Positions 52,617 to 61,961 of a stretch of DNA of 64,000 bases are shown in pieces; position 1 is the stretch's first letter; each line of letters begins with the position of its first letter. The position numbers and the translations under genes were made by a program. The notes below the pieces were generated by a model that was not told the DNA's origin, made no database searches, and saw only the letters and a program-made list of their open reading frames with translations. The stretch comes from JAHBVL01 sp964461025 (GTDB lineage: Bacteria; Chloroflexota; Chloroflexia; Thermomicrobiales; UBA6265): assembly GCA_964461025.1 (NCBI GenBank), contig CAYWSE010000011.1, positions 1-64,000 on the forward strand, written 5' to 3'.

Positions 52617-53366
52617 ATGACGAAATCACGAACCTTGATCGTCGCCCTGATGATCGGTCTTTTTGGAATGTCGGGGTTTGTCGGCACTGGCAGTACTGCC
52701 CGCGCGCAAGACTCGACACCGGCGGACCAGCAATCGTTTCCGGTCAACATTCGTTTTATCAATGCGATGACGAGCTTGAACGCGATCGACGTCTACATCA
52801 ACGGCGACGATAGCGACCAGCGCGTCGTCGAAGGACTCGAGTACGGAACGGTTTCCGAGGTCTTTGAGGGAACCGCTCCGGTCACTGGAGTGCTCATCAA
52901 GCAGAATGTCAACGCCGGATTTGATCGGTACATCTTCGACACGATCATTCCGACGGAAGCCGGTAAGGAATACCTGGTTGTCATCAGCGACCTGATTGTC
53001 ATTCCTTCTGAGCTGGATCTAAGTCCGCTCGGTCCCGCGGAAGCTCGCGTGCGCGCGATCCATGCCGCAGCCCAGGCGCCATCACTTGATTTCTACGTGT
53101 CTGAACCAGGCAGCAATGTGGCGATCACCGATCTGGTGCCGATCGTTTCAGACGTGCGGTACGGACAGGTGACCGACGGCGGTGAAGTTCAGGCAGGAAC
53201 GTGGGATGTCCGCGGAAATGCCGCCGGTACGGATACCGTGGCAATAGATGCAACTGGAATCACCCTCGAGGCCGGACAGGTCTACGCGTTGGTGATCCTG
53301 GGTACTCCAGGCAGCACTGAACAACCGTTGACGCTGTTGCCGATTGGATTCCCGGCCACAGAGTGA
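52617..53366 (+). CDS. Secreted DUF4397-domain protein
   Basis: A 249-residue exported protein. The signal peptide ends near residue 29 (STARAQ). Two DUF4397 units are visible, with IRFINAMTSLNAIDVYINGD and VRAIHAAAQAPSLDFYVSE as their starts. GAGGA precedes the ATG. It is a smaller relative of the protein at 29898-31349. The function of the domain is unknown; a cell-surface role is inferred. Confidence 0.8.
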   Translation: MTKSRTLIVALMIGLFGMSGFVGTGSTARAQDSTPADQQSFPVNIRFINAMTSLNAIDVYINGDDSDQRVVEGLEYGTVSEVFEGTAPVTGVLIKQNVNAGFDRYIFDTIIPTEAGKEYLVVISDLIVIPSELDLSPLGPAEARVRAIHAAAQAPSLDFYVSEPGSNVAITDLVPIVSDVRYGQVTDGGEVQAGTWDVRGNAAGTDTVAIDATGITLEAGQVYALVILGTPGSTEQPLTLLPIGFPATE

Positions 53367-53373
53367 TATTGGG

Positions 53374-53403
53374 GTCTGGCCGCCGTCCAACCGGCGGCCA
53401 GAC
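53374..53403 (+). terminator. Hairpin after the DUF4397 gene
   Basis: A perfect 12-bp stem (53374-53385 with 53392-53403) with a 6-nt loop; no U-run follows, so termination is only likely. Confidence 0.5.
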
Positions 53404-53570
53404 GCTCTCGATCGGTCAGCGCGAGGGGCGTGAGGAGAGGTCGAGTCACGCCCGAGCCGGTTCGGTTCTTCATTGCGACCTGGCTCTCACACCTGGTACG
53501 AATCGATACTGTCTCTTCGCCCAGGCAGGCACGAAAATCGTGGAATGGACTTGGAATTGTAGGTGGTCTG

Positions 53571-55007
53571 ATGCCAACGACAGGTAAGCCGAAGTCAACG
53601 AAGTCAGCAGTCTCCAGTCCGCGAGCAGATCGAGCGTCTCAATCGGTGTCAGGTCAGGCAATCTGGCTTCCAACCGATGAACGCGTGCGACTCGGGCGCG
53701 ATGAGCGAACGGCCCTGCCACGGAAGGAACATGGAGTATTTACTCCAGACACCTCCAGGCCGGATCCGATCGGTCTGCTCGATGCACACGCCGCCGATCG
53801 TATCCAGGAGCTCTTGCCGATTCGCTACGGCCGGATGCTGGCGTCGCCATTTGCCTTTTACCGCGGTTCGGCAGAGATCATGGCGTGGGACCTTAGCCGG
53901 TCGCCGCGAACCGGTCTGAGCGCGCAGCTTTGCGGTGACGCCCACCTGTCGAACTTTGGGTTTTTCGGTTCGCCTGAGCGGCAGCTGGTTTTCGATCTCA
54001 ATGATTTCGACGAAACCATTCGCGGGCCATGGGAGTGGGACGTCAAGCGCCTGGCGACAAGCGCGGTTCTTGCCGGTCGGGAGCTCGGACTGACCACGGA
54101 GGCGACAAGGGACCTCGCCCGAAAGTGCGTACGTTCGTACCGCAAGCACATGGCTACGCTATCGGAGATGTCCACCCTCGACGTCTGGTATTCCCATGTC
54201 ACCGCCTTATCGGTTATAGGACTCATCGAGAGCCGGCGCCGACGCGACACGGCGACTCGCCGAATGCAAAGGGCATTCGGTCGCGACAGCCATCATGCAG
54301 TCGCGAAACTGACCGAAGTCATTGCCGGAAAATCGCGGATCAAGGAGAACCCCCCTCTGCTGGAGAGACTTCCCGAAGAGGAGGTGTCCGAAGTCATTCA
54401 ACCGATTTTCAGCAAATACGCCCAATCGCTGAACGACGACCGGCGCCATCTCATCGAGAAATTTCGGTACGTCGATTCAGCCCGGCGGGTTGGTGGGGTC
54501 GGCAGCGTCGGGACACGGTGCTACATCGTTGTCCTCACCGGCCGCGACGCATCTGATCCTCTCGTTCTTCAGCTGAAAGAATCAACTGGATCGGTGCTGA
54601 CGCCATACTTGCCTCCCTCGCCCTACCGCAACGAAGCGCAACGTGTGGTGGAGGGCCAGCGCCTGATTCAGGGAACTTCTGACCTCTTCCTGGGATGGCT
54701 GCGCCATTCGAGCGGCCGGGAATTCTACTTCCGCCAGCTTTATGACATGAAGGTTTCCGTTGACATTGGCGGCATGAACGCAACGACGCTCGGCCAATAC
54801 GCCGGTCTATGCGGTGAGTTGTTGGCAAGGGCGCATGCGAAATCTGGTGATTCGGTGGCGATCAGCGCCTATCTTGGCAAGGGTGACCAGTTTGACTCAG
54901 CAGCAGCGAGCTTCGCGGTGAGATATGCCGATCAGACAGAGCGCGATTTCGAGTTGCTCGAGCAAGCAGTGAGAACAGGACGATTACACGCAGAAACAGG
55001 CATTTGA
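53571..55007 (+). CDS. DUF2252 family protein (kinase-like fold)
   Basis: A 478-residue protein. The motifs PFAFYRGSAEIMAWD, CGDAHLSNFGFF and DLNDFDETIRGPWEWDVKRL are the core of DUF2252. The Gly-Asp-x-His-x-x-Asn and Asp-Phe-Asp elements resemble the catalytic and metal motifs of aminoglycoside/choline kinase-like folds, so phosphotransfer is conceivable. ATG at 53571 with AGGTGG upstream; a longer frame from 53430 is not supported. The N-terminal 50 residues are Ser/Lys-rich and probably unstructured. Substrate unknown. Confidence 0.82.
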   Translation: MPTTGKPKSTKSAVSSPRADRASQSVSGQAIWLPTDERVRLGRDERTALPRKEHGVFTPDTSRPDPIGLLDAHAADRIQELLPIRYGRMLASPFAFYRGSAEIMAWDLSRSPRTGLSAQLCGDAHLSNFGFFGSPERQLVFDLNDFDETIRGPWEWDVKRLATSAVLAGRELGLTTEATRDLARKCVRSYRKHMATLSEMSTLDVWYSHVTALSVIGLIESRRRRDTATRRMQRAFGRDSHHAVAKLTEVIAGKSRIKENPPLLERLPEEEVSEVIQPIFSKYAQSLNDDRRHLIEKFRYVDSARRVGGVGSVGTRCYIVVLTGRDASDPLVLQLKESTGSVLTPYLPPSPYRNEAQRVVEGQRLIQGTSDLFLGWLRHSSGREFYFRQLYDMKVSVDIGGMNATTLGQYAGLCGELLARAHAKSGDSVAISAYLGKGDQFDSAAASFAVRYADQTERDFELLEQAVRTGRLHAETGI

Positions 55008-55083
55008 TCGCCGGAAGAAGTCTGGCGTCACGAAGCGTTCGGCTCAGACTTACAAGGTCGAATTGTGGAAAGGAAATGCGGCA

Positions 55084-55587
55084 ATGGCAGCTCTCTACGC
55101 CATCATCTACCAGGACCACCAACGAGCGGAACAAGCGCTCGAGACGGCACATGGACTTGAGGAAGCTGGGTATCTCAAAATCCTCGAGCAGGGCATTGCC
55201 CGAAAAGACGAATCGGGGAAAGTGAGCGTCGATCAGGAGAAGCACCCCGTCCGAAAAGGGGCGGTGGCTGGGGGAATCATCGGCGGGATCGCCGGGCTCT
55301 TCTTCCTGGCGCCACTCGCCGGGGCCGCTGCCGGGGCTGGCATTGGCGCTGTCGTAGGAAAAAGCGACGCCAGCGGTGCAACGGACGATTTCAAATCGTT
55401 CGTCGACACGGTCAGCAACAAGCTGTCCGATGGCGGAGCAGCCGTTGTCATCCTCGGTGAGACGAATGCCCGTGAGCGGGTGATTCAGAGCCTTGGCGGC
55501 TACGGGGGCACGGTCTACTCTGTCGACGTCTCGCACGAGGAGCTGGGAGCGCTGCAAAAACAGATCGACAAGATTGCTGGCTCCTGA
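55084..55587 (+). CDS. DUF1269-domain protein (paralogue)
   Basis: A 167-residue protein with the same layout as the gene at 51652-52146: an N-terminal ferredoxin-like part (MAALYAIIYQDHQRAEQALE), a glycine-rich hydrophobic hairpin (GGIIGGIAGLFFLAPLAGAA), and a C-terminal half with VVILGETNARERVIQSLGGYG. AGGA lies nine bases before the ATG. Function unknown. Confidence 0.75.
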   Translation: MAALYAIIYQDHQRAEQALETAHGLEEAGYLKILEQGIARKDESGKVSVDQEKHPVRKGAVAGGIIGGIAGLFFLAPLAGAAAGAGIGAVVGKSDASGATDDFKSFVDTVSNKLSDGGAAVVILGETNARERVIQSLGGYGGTVYSVDVSHEELGALQKQIDKIAGS

Positions 55588-55829
55588 GCCGAGCCCACAG
55601 CCCCACAGGAATGTTCGGGCTGGGTAATCGATTCCTGGGCAGGTGACGACCTGAGGAATTGCAGGGACGCGAGTCAAATCGTCGTCTCTCGATTCTGGCA
55701 GAAGCATTCTGCGCCCATCTGATCACCGCGATCAAGTTCGCACCGGACGTACTCCGCCACAGATCCCGATCGATCGCCTATTCCGGACGCTTCCATTCAG
55801 TGGGCAAGCACACGAGACCAACAGGGAAC

Positions 55830-57557
55830 ATGTTGCGGGCCAAGAGCTTCATTCCGATAATCAAGTGGGGAAAGGACTACGACCGATCATTCCTGCGGTC
55901 GGATATCGTGGCGGGCGCCACTGTCACCGCGCTCGTCGTTCCCAAGAACCTCGGATACGCGGAGATCGCCGGGGTCCCTATCGAGCACGGGCTCTATGCT
56001 GCGGCGGCCGGCGCTATTCTCTACGCGATTTTTGGAACCTGCCGCCAGATTTCCACCGGTCCCAGTTCTGGTCTGTCAGCCGTGGCGGGTGGAGCAGTTG
56101 TCGCGGCGGGACTGTCCGGCGTGGAGCAGGCGGAGGCACTGGTCGCAGCGATTGCGATCGGCGCAGGGCTGATTTTTCTCCTCATGTCACTGCTCCGGTT
56201 GGGCTGGATCGCGCAGTTTATCTCCCGCGCGGTGATCACGGGATTTCTGTTCGGGGCCGCAATTGACGTCACATCTGGCGAGCTCCCAAAAATCACCGGA
56301 ACGAGCGCCAGCGGCGAAAACGCATGGCAGAAATGCTGGTCGTGGCTTGAAGGTCTCGATGCCATTCATGGCATGACGCTGTTCGTCGGCGGAGCGTCGC
56401 TGTTTTGCCTGTTCGGGTTTCGGAAAGTGGCGCCGCGACTGCCCGGCGCACTCGTCGTCGTCGTGGGAGCACTCATCCTTTCAGCGCTCTTCAATCTCGG
56501 GGATCGCGGCGTTGAACTCGTTGGCGATGTTCCACGCGGTCTTCCATCGGTGATGGTCCCCAGTTTCGACCTCATACGCGACCACGCGGGTCTGATTGGC
56601 TTAGCGTCGCTGGCGATCGTCATGATTGGATTTTCGCAAACGGCGGGAGACGCACGCCATTTCGCCGCCAAGCATGGTTATCGCATCGACGTCAATCAAG
56701 AATCATTTGCGCAAGGCATGGCAAACGCCGGCAGCGGATTCGTTCAGGGCATTCCAGTCACAACCAGCCTGTCGGCCAGTTCGTTGAATGACAGTGCCGG
56801 AGCGAAGAGCCAGGTCGCGTCGCTCGTAACCGGGGGAGCCGTCGTGCTGACCCTCGTCGTTTTAGCGCCGGTCTTCTCAGAGCTGCCGAAGGCCGTTCTG
56901 GGAGCAGTCATCATTGAAGCCGTCGTAACGGGGATGATGGATATCCCCGAATTGCGTCGCCTGAGTGTCGTGAAACGATCAGACTTCTGGATCGCCATCG
57001 CGGCGATGCTGGGTGTCATCTTCGCTGGTGTTCTGGCCGGCGTTTTAATCGGCGTGTGTCTTTCACTGTTCTGGCTACTGCGCGTGGTGACCTCCCCGCC
57101 GATTCTGCCACTCGGCAGAGCCTCGGGCACGCATGTCTTTCGAGATCTCGAGAATCACCCAGACGATGAGGAGGTTGACGGGGTACTCGCCCTACGCCTG
57201 GAAGGAGCGCTTTTCTTCGTGACGGCCGACTCGCTGGAGGACCGAATTCAGCATCTCGTACAGGAGACGGAACCGCAGACTCAGGTCGTGATACTGGACT
57301 TCCAGAGCGTCAACTTCATCGATTCGCAGGGTGCTGAGAAACTGGACCAGATCAACAGCTATCTGGAATCAAACGGCATCGTCCTCAAGCTGGCGAGGGT
57401 GAAGCCGCGAGTCAGGGCGGTCCTCGACCGAGATGGAGTCACACTCCGTTTGGGCGACGGGAATCTTCACCTCGATGTCAATGAAGCGGTGAATGCCTAT
57501 GTCGCGACATCGTCGCCACCATCAACGCACATGCCGACTCCAACCGACGCCGAATGA
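55830..57557 (+). CDS. SulP family inorganic anion transporter with STAS domain
   Basis: A 575-residue transporter of the SLC26/SulP family for sulfate, bicarbonate or other anions. About 12-14 membrane segments begin with AGATVTALVVPKNLGYAEIA and GLYAAAAGAILYAIFGT, and STGPSSGLSAV marks the substrate-proximal loop. The C-terminal STAS domain (about residues 450-560) shows VVILDFQSVNFIDSQGAEKL. ATG at 55830 with AGGGAA upstream; the frame is open for 170 bp before it without homology. No carbonic anhydrase or APS genes are adjacent, so the anion is unknown. Confidence 0.88.
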   Translation: MLRAKSFIPIIKWGKDYDRSFLRSDIVAGATVTALVVPKNLGYAEIAGVPIEHGLYAAAAGAILYAIFGTCRQISTGPSSGLSAVAGGAVVAAGLSGVEQAEALVAAIAIGAGLIFLLMSLLRLGWIAQFISRAVITGFLFGAAIDVTSGELPKITGTSASGENAWQKCWSWLEGLDAIHGMTLFVGGASLFCLFGFRKVAPRLPGALVVVVGALILSALFNLGDRGVELVGDVPRGLPSVMVPSFDLIRDHAGLIGLASLAIVMIGFSQTAGDARHFAAKHGYRIDVNQESFAQGMANAGSGFVQGIPVTTSLSASSLNDSAGAKSQVASLVTGGAVVLTLVVLAPVFSELPKAVLGAVIIEAVVTGMMDIPELRRLSVVKRSDFWIAIAAMLGVIFAGVLAGVLIGVCLSLFWLLRVVTSPPILPLGRASGTHVFRDLENHPDDEEVDGVLALRLEGALFFVTADSLEDRIQHLVQETEPQTQVVILDFQSVNFIDSQGAEKLDQINSYLESNGIVLKLARVKPRVRAVLDRDGVTLRLGDGNLHLDVNEAVNAYVATSSPPSTHMPTPTDAE

Positions 57558-57849
57558 GACTGTTTCGTCCATGATGCCGGCAACGAGCGGATGGCCGGCC
57601 GTCCAACTCGTATTGGCCAGGGTTTCGTTGCACTGATCCGGGCACATCGGTGTCTCTGATCCCCGTGCACCACTTTGACGTGTCGAGTCCCGTCACCCAC
57701 GCAGGTTCAGCAATTACATTATGTGCAATAAGGCGCACCTGTCCTTACTCAGACTCCATTCATAAGCGAGGTCTCTATCAGTGCGATGCGGTAAAGTGAC
57801 CACACGATCGACGCGTGTCGATTGATTTGTTAGTTCCATCGATGACGAA
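57558..57849. other. Intergenic region, no gene recognised
   Basis: About 290 bp between the SulP and peroxiredoxin genes. A stretch near 57676-57704 resembles the 3' end of a tRNA but cannot fold into one. The peroxiredoxin promoter should be here. Confidence 0.35.
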
Positions 57850-58347
57850 ATGGATCGCCCAGTGCCGAGCGCAATCAACCCCCTGTCTGCTGGTACCGTC
57901 GCACCCGACTTCACGCTGAAAGCGACCCCAGACCAGCAGATTTCCTTGAGTGATCTGAGAGGCAATACGGTCATTCTGGCCTTCTATCCGGCCGACTGGA
58001 GCGGTATTTGCAGCGATCAGCTGGCGCTCTATCAGCAAATCCTGCCCGAGTTCGCCTCGTTCGGCGCGCAGTTGCTGGGCATTTCTGTCGATGGTTTGTG
58101 GTGCCACAAGGCGTTCTCCGAGAACCGCAATCTGACCATGCCCCTGCTGGCCGACTTTTATCCACACGGTGCGGTCAGCGAGCTTTACGGTGTCTTCAAC
58201 AACGAAACCGGGCTCTCAGCGCGCTCGCTCTTTGTGATCGACAAAGACGGCGTCATCGCATGGAGCTATCTGGCGCCACCAGGAGTCAATCCGGGCGCCG
58301 ATGGCATCCTCAGGGCGCTCGAAGCTCTACCGAACGCAGCGTCATAG
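57850..58347 (+). CDS. Peroxiredoxin (AhpC/TSA family)
   Basis: A 165-residue thiol peroxidase that reduces peroxides. The peroxidatic cysteine is in FYPADWSGICSDQ near residue 54, and a second Cys is in SVDGLWCHKAF, a pattern of the AhpE/BCP-like group in which it may serve as the resolving residue. PDF and SARSLFVIDKDG blocks are typical. No ribosome-binding site is seen before the ATG at 57850. The DsbA-like gene starts two bases after its stop, so the pair is co-expressed. Confidence 0.9.
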   Translation: MDRPVPSAINPLSAGTVAPDFTLKATPDQQISLSDLRGNTVILAFYPADWSGICSDQLALYQQILPEFASFGAQLLGISVDGLWCHKAFSENRNLTMPLLADFYPHGAVSELYGVFNNETGLSARSLFVIDKDGVIAWSYLAPPGVNPGADGILRALEALPNAAS

Positions 58348-58349
58348 CC

Positions 58350-58889
58350 GTGAGCTTCTCGAGCGAATCACGACTGACACTGCCAGTCGGGGAACGCGAT
58401 CATGGTTCCGGCAGCCGGGACGCGACGATCACGCTTGTCGAGTACGGCGATTACGAATGCCCCCATTGCGTCGCGGCGCATAAGGTCGTCAAAGAAATTC
58501 AGCGGCAGCTCGACGGGACGTTGCTGTTCGTCTTCCGCAATTTTCCGTTGAGCAGTTCGCATCCTCATGCCCAGGAAGCTGCGGAATCGGCAGAGGCGGC
58601 TGGGCTGCAGGGGCGTTTCTGGCAAATGCATGACGCGCTGTTTGAGCGGTCGGGCGGTCTCAGCTCGGATGTCATTCTCTCGCTCGCCGACCAAGCGGGA
58701 GTCGATGTCATGCGTCTTCAGGCAGATCTCGACGCGGGGACTTTTCGCGAACGGGTGCAGGAAGATTTCATGAGCGGCGTGCGGAGCGGCGTGAATGGCA
58801 CGCCGACGTTCTTCGTAAATGAACTGCGCTACGACGGTTTCGCCGACTTCGATTCCCTCTTGACGGCGATCGAATCCGTCGCGGACTAA
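58350..58889 (+). CDS. DsbA-like thioredoxin-fold protein
   Basis: A 179-residue protein of the DsbA/Fernandez thioredoxin family. The active site CPHC is near residue 38 (YGDYECPHCVAAH), and the cis-Pro loop is GVNGTPTFFVN. No signal peptide is seen, so it probably acts in the cytoplasm as a thiol-disulfide reductase, perhaps recycling the upstream peroxiredoxin. GTG start at 58350, two bases after the preceding stop. The frame is open upstream inside the peroxiredoxin gene but not coding there. Confidence 0.87.
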   Translation: MSFSSESRLTLPVGERDHGSGSRDATITLVEYGDYECPHCVAAHKVVKEIQRQLDGTLLFVFRNFPLSSSHPHAQEAAESAEAAGLQGRFWQMHDALFERSGGLSSDVILSLADQAGVDVMRLQADLDAGTFRERVQEDFMSGVRSGVNGTPTFFVNELRYDGFADFDSLLTAIESVAD

Positions 58890-59095
58890 GGCGTCTCCAG
58901 TCCAGCACCCGTCGTCACGTGATAACCGTGTGCAGTCTCGCCATCTATGTCGCACTCCCGTATACCCACTCCCTCCTTCAGGAAATGAGTGTTTTCATCA
59001 AGCCTGGGCGTCCCGAACGAGAGATTTCTCGGCGAGCTCGAGATGATTGGGGCCGCAAGGGCGAAGCGTCAGGAAAAGGGTCGCCACCCGGCAAG

Positions 59096-59140
59096 TATGG
59101 TATGATCCCCCAGCGCCTCGAAGCGCTGTTTGTTGTGCTG
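59096..59140 (+). promoter_or_regulatory. rpsD promoter -10 and leader hairpin
   Basis: TATGGTATGAT (59096-59106) gives a -10, followed directly by a CAGCGC/GCGCTG hairpin (59111-59128) and a T-rich stretch reaching TTTTT. This looks like a terminator-like structure at the start of the rpsD leader, possibly an attenuator. Confidence 0.4.
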
Positions 59141-59170
59141 CTTTTTCTTTCCCAATGGGGGCCTCAATAC

Positions 59171-59773
59171 ATGAATTTCACCGGAGCGAAAGTCAAGAAG
59201 TCGCGAGCGCTGGGTGTGGCATTGACGCCGAAGGCCGAGCGCATTATGAAGAAGCGGCCGAATCCTCCCGGTCAGGACAGCTCGAAGCAGCGCCGCCGGC
59301 GCAAGTCCGATTACGGTGTCCAGTTGCTCGAGAAGCAGCGACTCCGCTTCCAATACAGTGTCGGCGAAAAGTACCTGCGGAAGACCTTCGAGCGAGCGTC
59401 CCGCATGCCGGGCGCCACTGGCGAGAATTTGATTGCCCTGCTGGAAACACGACTCGACGCCGTTGTCCTGCGTGCCGGGTTTGCGCCGACGATTTATGCG
59501 GCCCGCCAGTATGTGACGCATGGCCACTTTCTGGTTAATGGCCAGCGCGCGACGATTCCTTCGCAGCGGCTGAAGCCAGGCGATGTCGTCTCGGTCAAGG
59601 AGCGGAGCCAGAAGATGGCGATCTTTACCGATCTGCGACCTTCAGGTTCCACTGTTCCCTATGTCGAAGCCGACGCTTCAACCGTGAACGCGCGCCTCAT
59701 CAGTCTGCCGGAGCGCTCGGAGATTCCGGTGATCTGTGCAGAGCACCTCGTGGTCGAGTATTACTCTCGTTAG
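59171..59773 (+). CDS. rpsD: 30S ribosomal protein S4
   Basis: A 200-residue primary 16S rRNA binding protein. Homology begins at MNFTGAKVKKSRALGV (ATG at 59171); the frame is open much further upstream but this is leader. Typical parts are KRPNPPGQ, RRKSDYGVQLLEKQRLRFQY, and the S4 RNA-binding domain with ARQYVTHGHFLVNGQRATIPS. The usual zinc-cysteine cluster at the N-terminus is absent (the C-minus form). It is solitary, not in an alpha operon, as in Firmicutes. Confidence 0.95.
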   Translation: MNFTGAKVKKSRALGVALTPKAERIMKKRPNPPGQDSSKQRRRRKSDYGVQLLEKQRLRFQYSVGEKYLRKTFERASRMPGATGENLIALLETRLDAVVLRAGFAPTIYAARQYVTHGHFLVNGQRATIPSQRLKPGDVVSVKERSQKMAIFTDLRPSGSTVPYVEADASTVNARLISLPERSEIPVICAEHLVVEYYSR

Positions 59774-59807
59774 TCACGCTCGCGACTGACGTTTTCTATG
59801 AGTTTCC

Positions 59808-59840
59808 GGGTACGGACATCGTCCGTGCCCGTTTCGTTTC
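59808..59840 (+). terminator. Terminator after rpsD
   Basis: A 10-bp stem with one wobble pair (59808-59817 with 59821-59830) and 3-nt loop, then GTTTCGTTTC. Confidence 0.7.
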
Positions 59841-59951
59841 GGCGGCGGCGCATCTCACAAAATCAGCGCCCATGCGTTCTATCGCCTGCGGCTCTTGCAT
59901 CCGTGGGCCGCGCTGAGGTCGTATGTATGGAACGTGCTTCGGACAAACACG

Positions 59952-61088
59952 ATGGAAGCTCACGGAAAGGGTGAACGATTGAGTCAACCGATACTTCTCG
60001 AAACACCACAACAACACAATGGCCGCGTCCAGCCCGGTGAAGCATCGATCGGGGTGATTCGCAATCCAGCGCCAGGCAAACCGATTGCAATTACGGCCGA
60101 AGGTCTGGTCAAGACCTACAAGGTGGGCAAAACGACGGTCAAAGCACTTGACGGGCTCGATCTCACTGTCGAAGAAGGGACAGTCCTCGGTCTTCTCGGT
60201 CCCAATGGAGCCGGTAAGACGACAACTGTGCGCATCCTTGCCACATTGTTGCGTCCAGACGCCGGCAGGGCGACGGTCGGCGGTTTTGATGTTGTCAGCC
60301 AGGCCGATGAAGTGCGCAACATTCTGGGACTTTCCGGTCAGTACGCAGCAGTCGACGAGCATCTTACTGGCCGCGAGAACCTCTACATGTTCAGCCGGCT
60401 CTACCAGCTCGGCAGGGATCAGGCGAAGCGACGGGCCGACGAACTCCTCGAGCAATTCCATCTCACAGATGCCGCCGACCGCGTCGTCAAGACCTATTCC
60501 GGCGGTATGCGGCGACGCCTCGACCTGGCCGGAGCGCTCGCGGGCCGGCCAAGACTGCTGATCCTTGATGAGCCGACGACAGGTCTCGATCCACGCAGCC
60601 GGTTGGCAATGTGGCAGGCGATTCGCGAGCGCGTCAAAGAGGGAACAACGTTGCTCCTGACCACCCAGTACCTGGAGGAAGCCGACGAGCTCGCTCACAG
60701 CATCGCCGTTGTCGATCATGGCCGAATCATTGCCCGGGGCACCGCTGACGAGCTGAAGTCCGACATTGGTGGCGAGCGCATCGAAGTCGTCGTTCGCGCC
60801 GTCGAACAGATTCAGGAAGCACGGTCTATCCTCGGCGACGGTCATTCCGATGATGAGCTGACGCTCGACTTGCACACGCGTAGAATCACGGCTCCTTCCA
60901 CCGGTGGCGCGCAGCGACTCGCCGAAGTCATCCGCAGTCTCGATGAAGCGGGGATCGAAATTGACGACATCGGATTGCGGCGCCCGACGCTCGACGACGT
61001 CTTTTTGACGCTCACCGGCCATTCAGCTGAGAGCCCCGAGGGTCTGTCAGAAAATGGTTCGGTCGACATGACAGGAGGCGCCGGATGA
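59952..61088 (+). CDS. ABC-2 type exporter, ATP-binding protein (DrrA-like)
   Basis: A 378-residue nucleotide-binding subunit. Walker A GPNGAGKTTT is near residue 85, the signature SGGMRRRLDLAGAL near residue 183, Walker B LLILDEPTTGLD, and the H-loop variant TTQYLEEADELA. The Arg-rich signature and the about 70-residue C-terminal domain with RRPTLDDVFLTLTGH are typical of the daunorubicin-resistance (DrrA) group. The start may be the ATG at 59952 or a TTG at 59979, which has the better ribosome-binding site (GGAAAGGG). The permease overlaps by 4 bp. Confidence 0.9.
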   Translation: MEAHGKGERLSQPILLETPQQHNGRVQPGEASIGVIRNPAPGKPIAITAEGLVKTYKVGKTTVKALDGLDLTVEEGTVLGLLGPNGAGKTTTVRILATLLRPDAGRATVGGFDVVSQADEVRNILGLSGQYAAVDEHLTGRENLYMFSRLYQLGRDQAKRRADELLEQFHLTDAADRVVKTYSGGMRRRLDLAGALAGRPRLLILDEPTTGLDPRSRLAMWQAIRERVKEGTTLLLTTQYLEEADELAHSIAVVDHGRIIARGTADELKSDIGGERIEVVVRAVEQIQEARSILGDGHSDDELTLDLHTRRITAPSTGGAQRLAEVIRSLDEAGIEIDDIGLRRPTLDDVFLTLTGHSAESPEGLSENGSVDMTGGAG

Positions 61089-61909
61089 GCGCAATCGAAT
61101 CTGGTCAGCAGATTGGCCAGTTCCAGCAAGCGGTGAATGATGGACTCGTGGTTGCATGGAGAAACCTGAAGCGCGTTCCACGGATTCCCGAACTCGCGAT
61201 ATTCGCCATCATCCAGTCGGTGATGTTCGTGCTGCTCTTCGCGTTCGTTTTTGGCGGGGCGATTCCGTTGCCGGATGGAGGATCGTATCGCGAGTTTCTG
61301 ATGCCGGGCATTTTCGCGCAGACCGTCTGTTTTGCTTCGGCAGTCACCACAATTGGCGTCACGGAGGACGTGAAGAAGGGCATCATGGACCGGTTTCGGT
61401 CGCTGCCGATGGCGCGATCGGCCGTCTTGACAGGTCGTGCGGCGTTTGACCTGGTCTACAACGCCTTCATCGTCGCTGTCCTGATGATCACCGGTGTGGC
61501 TGTTGGCTGGAGAGTCCACGGGACGGTACCCGAGTTTTTCGCCGGAGTTGGTCTCCTGCTCCTCTTTACGTTCGCCATGTCGTGGGTCGGCATCTGGATG
61601 GGTCTTTCGATGAAGTCCGTCGAAACAGCGCAGCAGATGGGATTCATCATCATCTTCCCGCTGACATTCGTCTCAAGTGTTTTTGTGCCGCCAGAAACGA
61701 TGCCGAGCTGGCTGCAGCCTGTTGCTGAGTGGAATCCGGTGAGCACCCTCTCCGCCGCAACGCGTGAACTCTGGGGCAATCCGAATCCGTATGGATCGGG
61801 CGGTTTTCCGTCCGAGCATCCAGCGCTGCTGACCGTGATCTGGGTCGTGGTCATCGTGGCGATTTTCGCGCCGCTGGCGGTGCGAAAGTTCAATTCGCTG
61901 AGCAACTAG
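61085..61909 (+). CDS. ABC-2 type exporter permease (DrrB-like)
   Basis: A 274-residue permease with six membrane segments: IIQSVMFVLLFAFVFGGAI near residues 40-58 and IVAVLMITGVAVGW near 135 are examples. The ABC-2 family motif reads FLMPGIFAQTV, and VFVPPETMPSWLQPVAEWNP forms the last external loop. It overlaps the ATPase gene (ATGA), so one exporter is made by the pair. Drug or lipid export is inferred from family only. A strong terminator follows. Confidence 0.9.
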   Translation: MSAIESGQQIGQFQQAVNDGLVVAWRNLKRVPRIPELAIFAIIQSVMFVLLFAFVFGGAIPLPDGGSYREFLMPGIFAQTVCFASAVTTIGVTEDVKKGIMDRFRSLPMARSAVLTGRAAFDLVYNAFIVAVLMITGVAVGWRVHGTVPEFFAGVGLLLLFTFAMSWVGIWMGLSMKSVETAQQMGFIIIFPLTFVSSVFVPPETMPSWLQPVAEWNPVSTLSAATRELWGNPNPYGSGGFPSEHPALLTVIWVVVIVAIFAPLAVRKFNSLSN

Positions 61910-61915
61910 CCCACT

Positions 61916-61948
61916 GACAAGGGACCGGCTGGTTGCCGGTCCCTTGTC
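61916..61948 (+). terminator. Terminator between the exporter and a convergent gene
   Basis: A perfect 14-bp stem (61916-61929 with 61935-61948) and a 5-nt loop. It can serve both converging transcripts. Confidence 0.7.
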
Positions 61949-61961
61949 CTGCAATCAGTTC

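Noticed and set aside
57660..57710. tRNA-like 3' end (GTCGAGTCCCGTCACCCACGC)
   Set aside because: No matching acceptor 5' strand, D arm or anticodon arm lies upstream, and the T arm does not fold with a 7-nt loop; chance resemblance.
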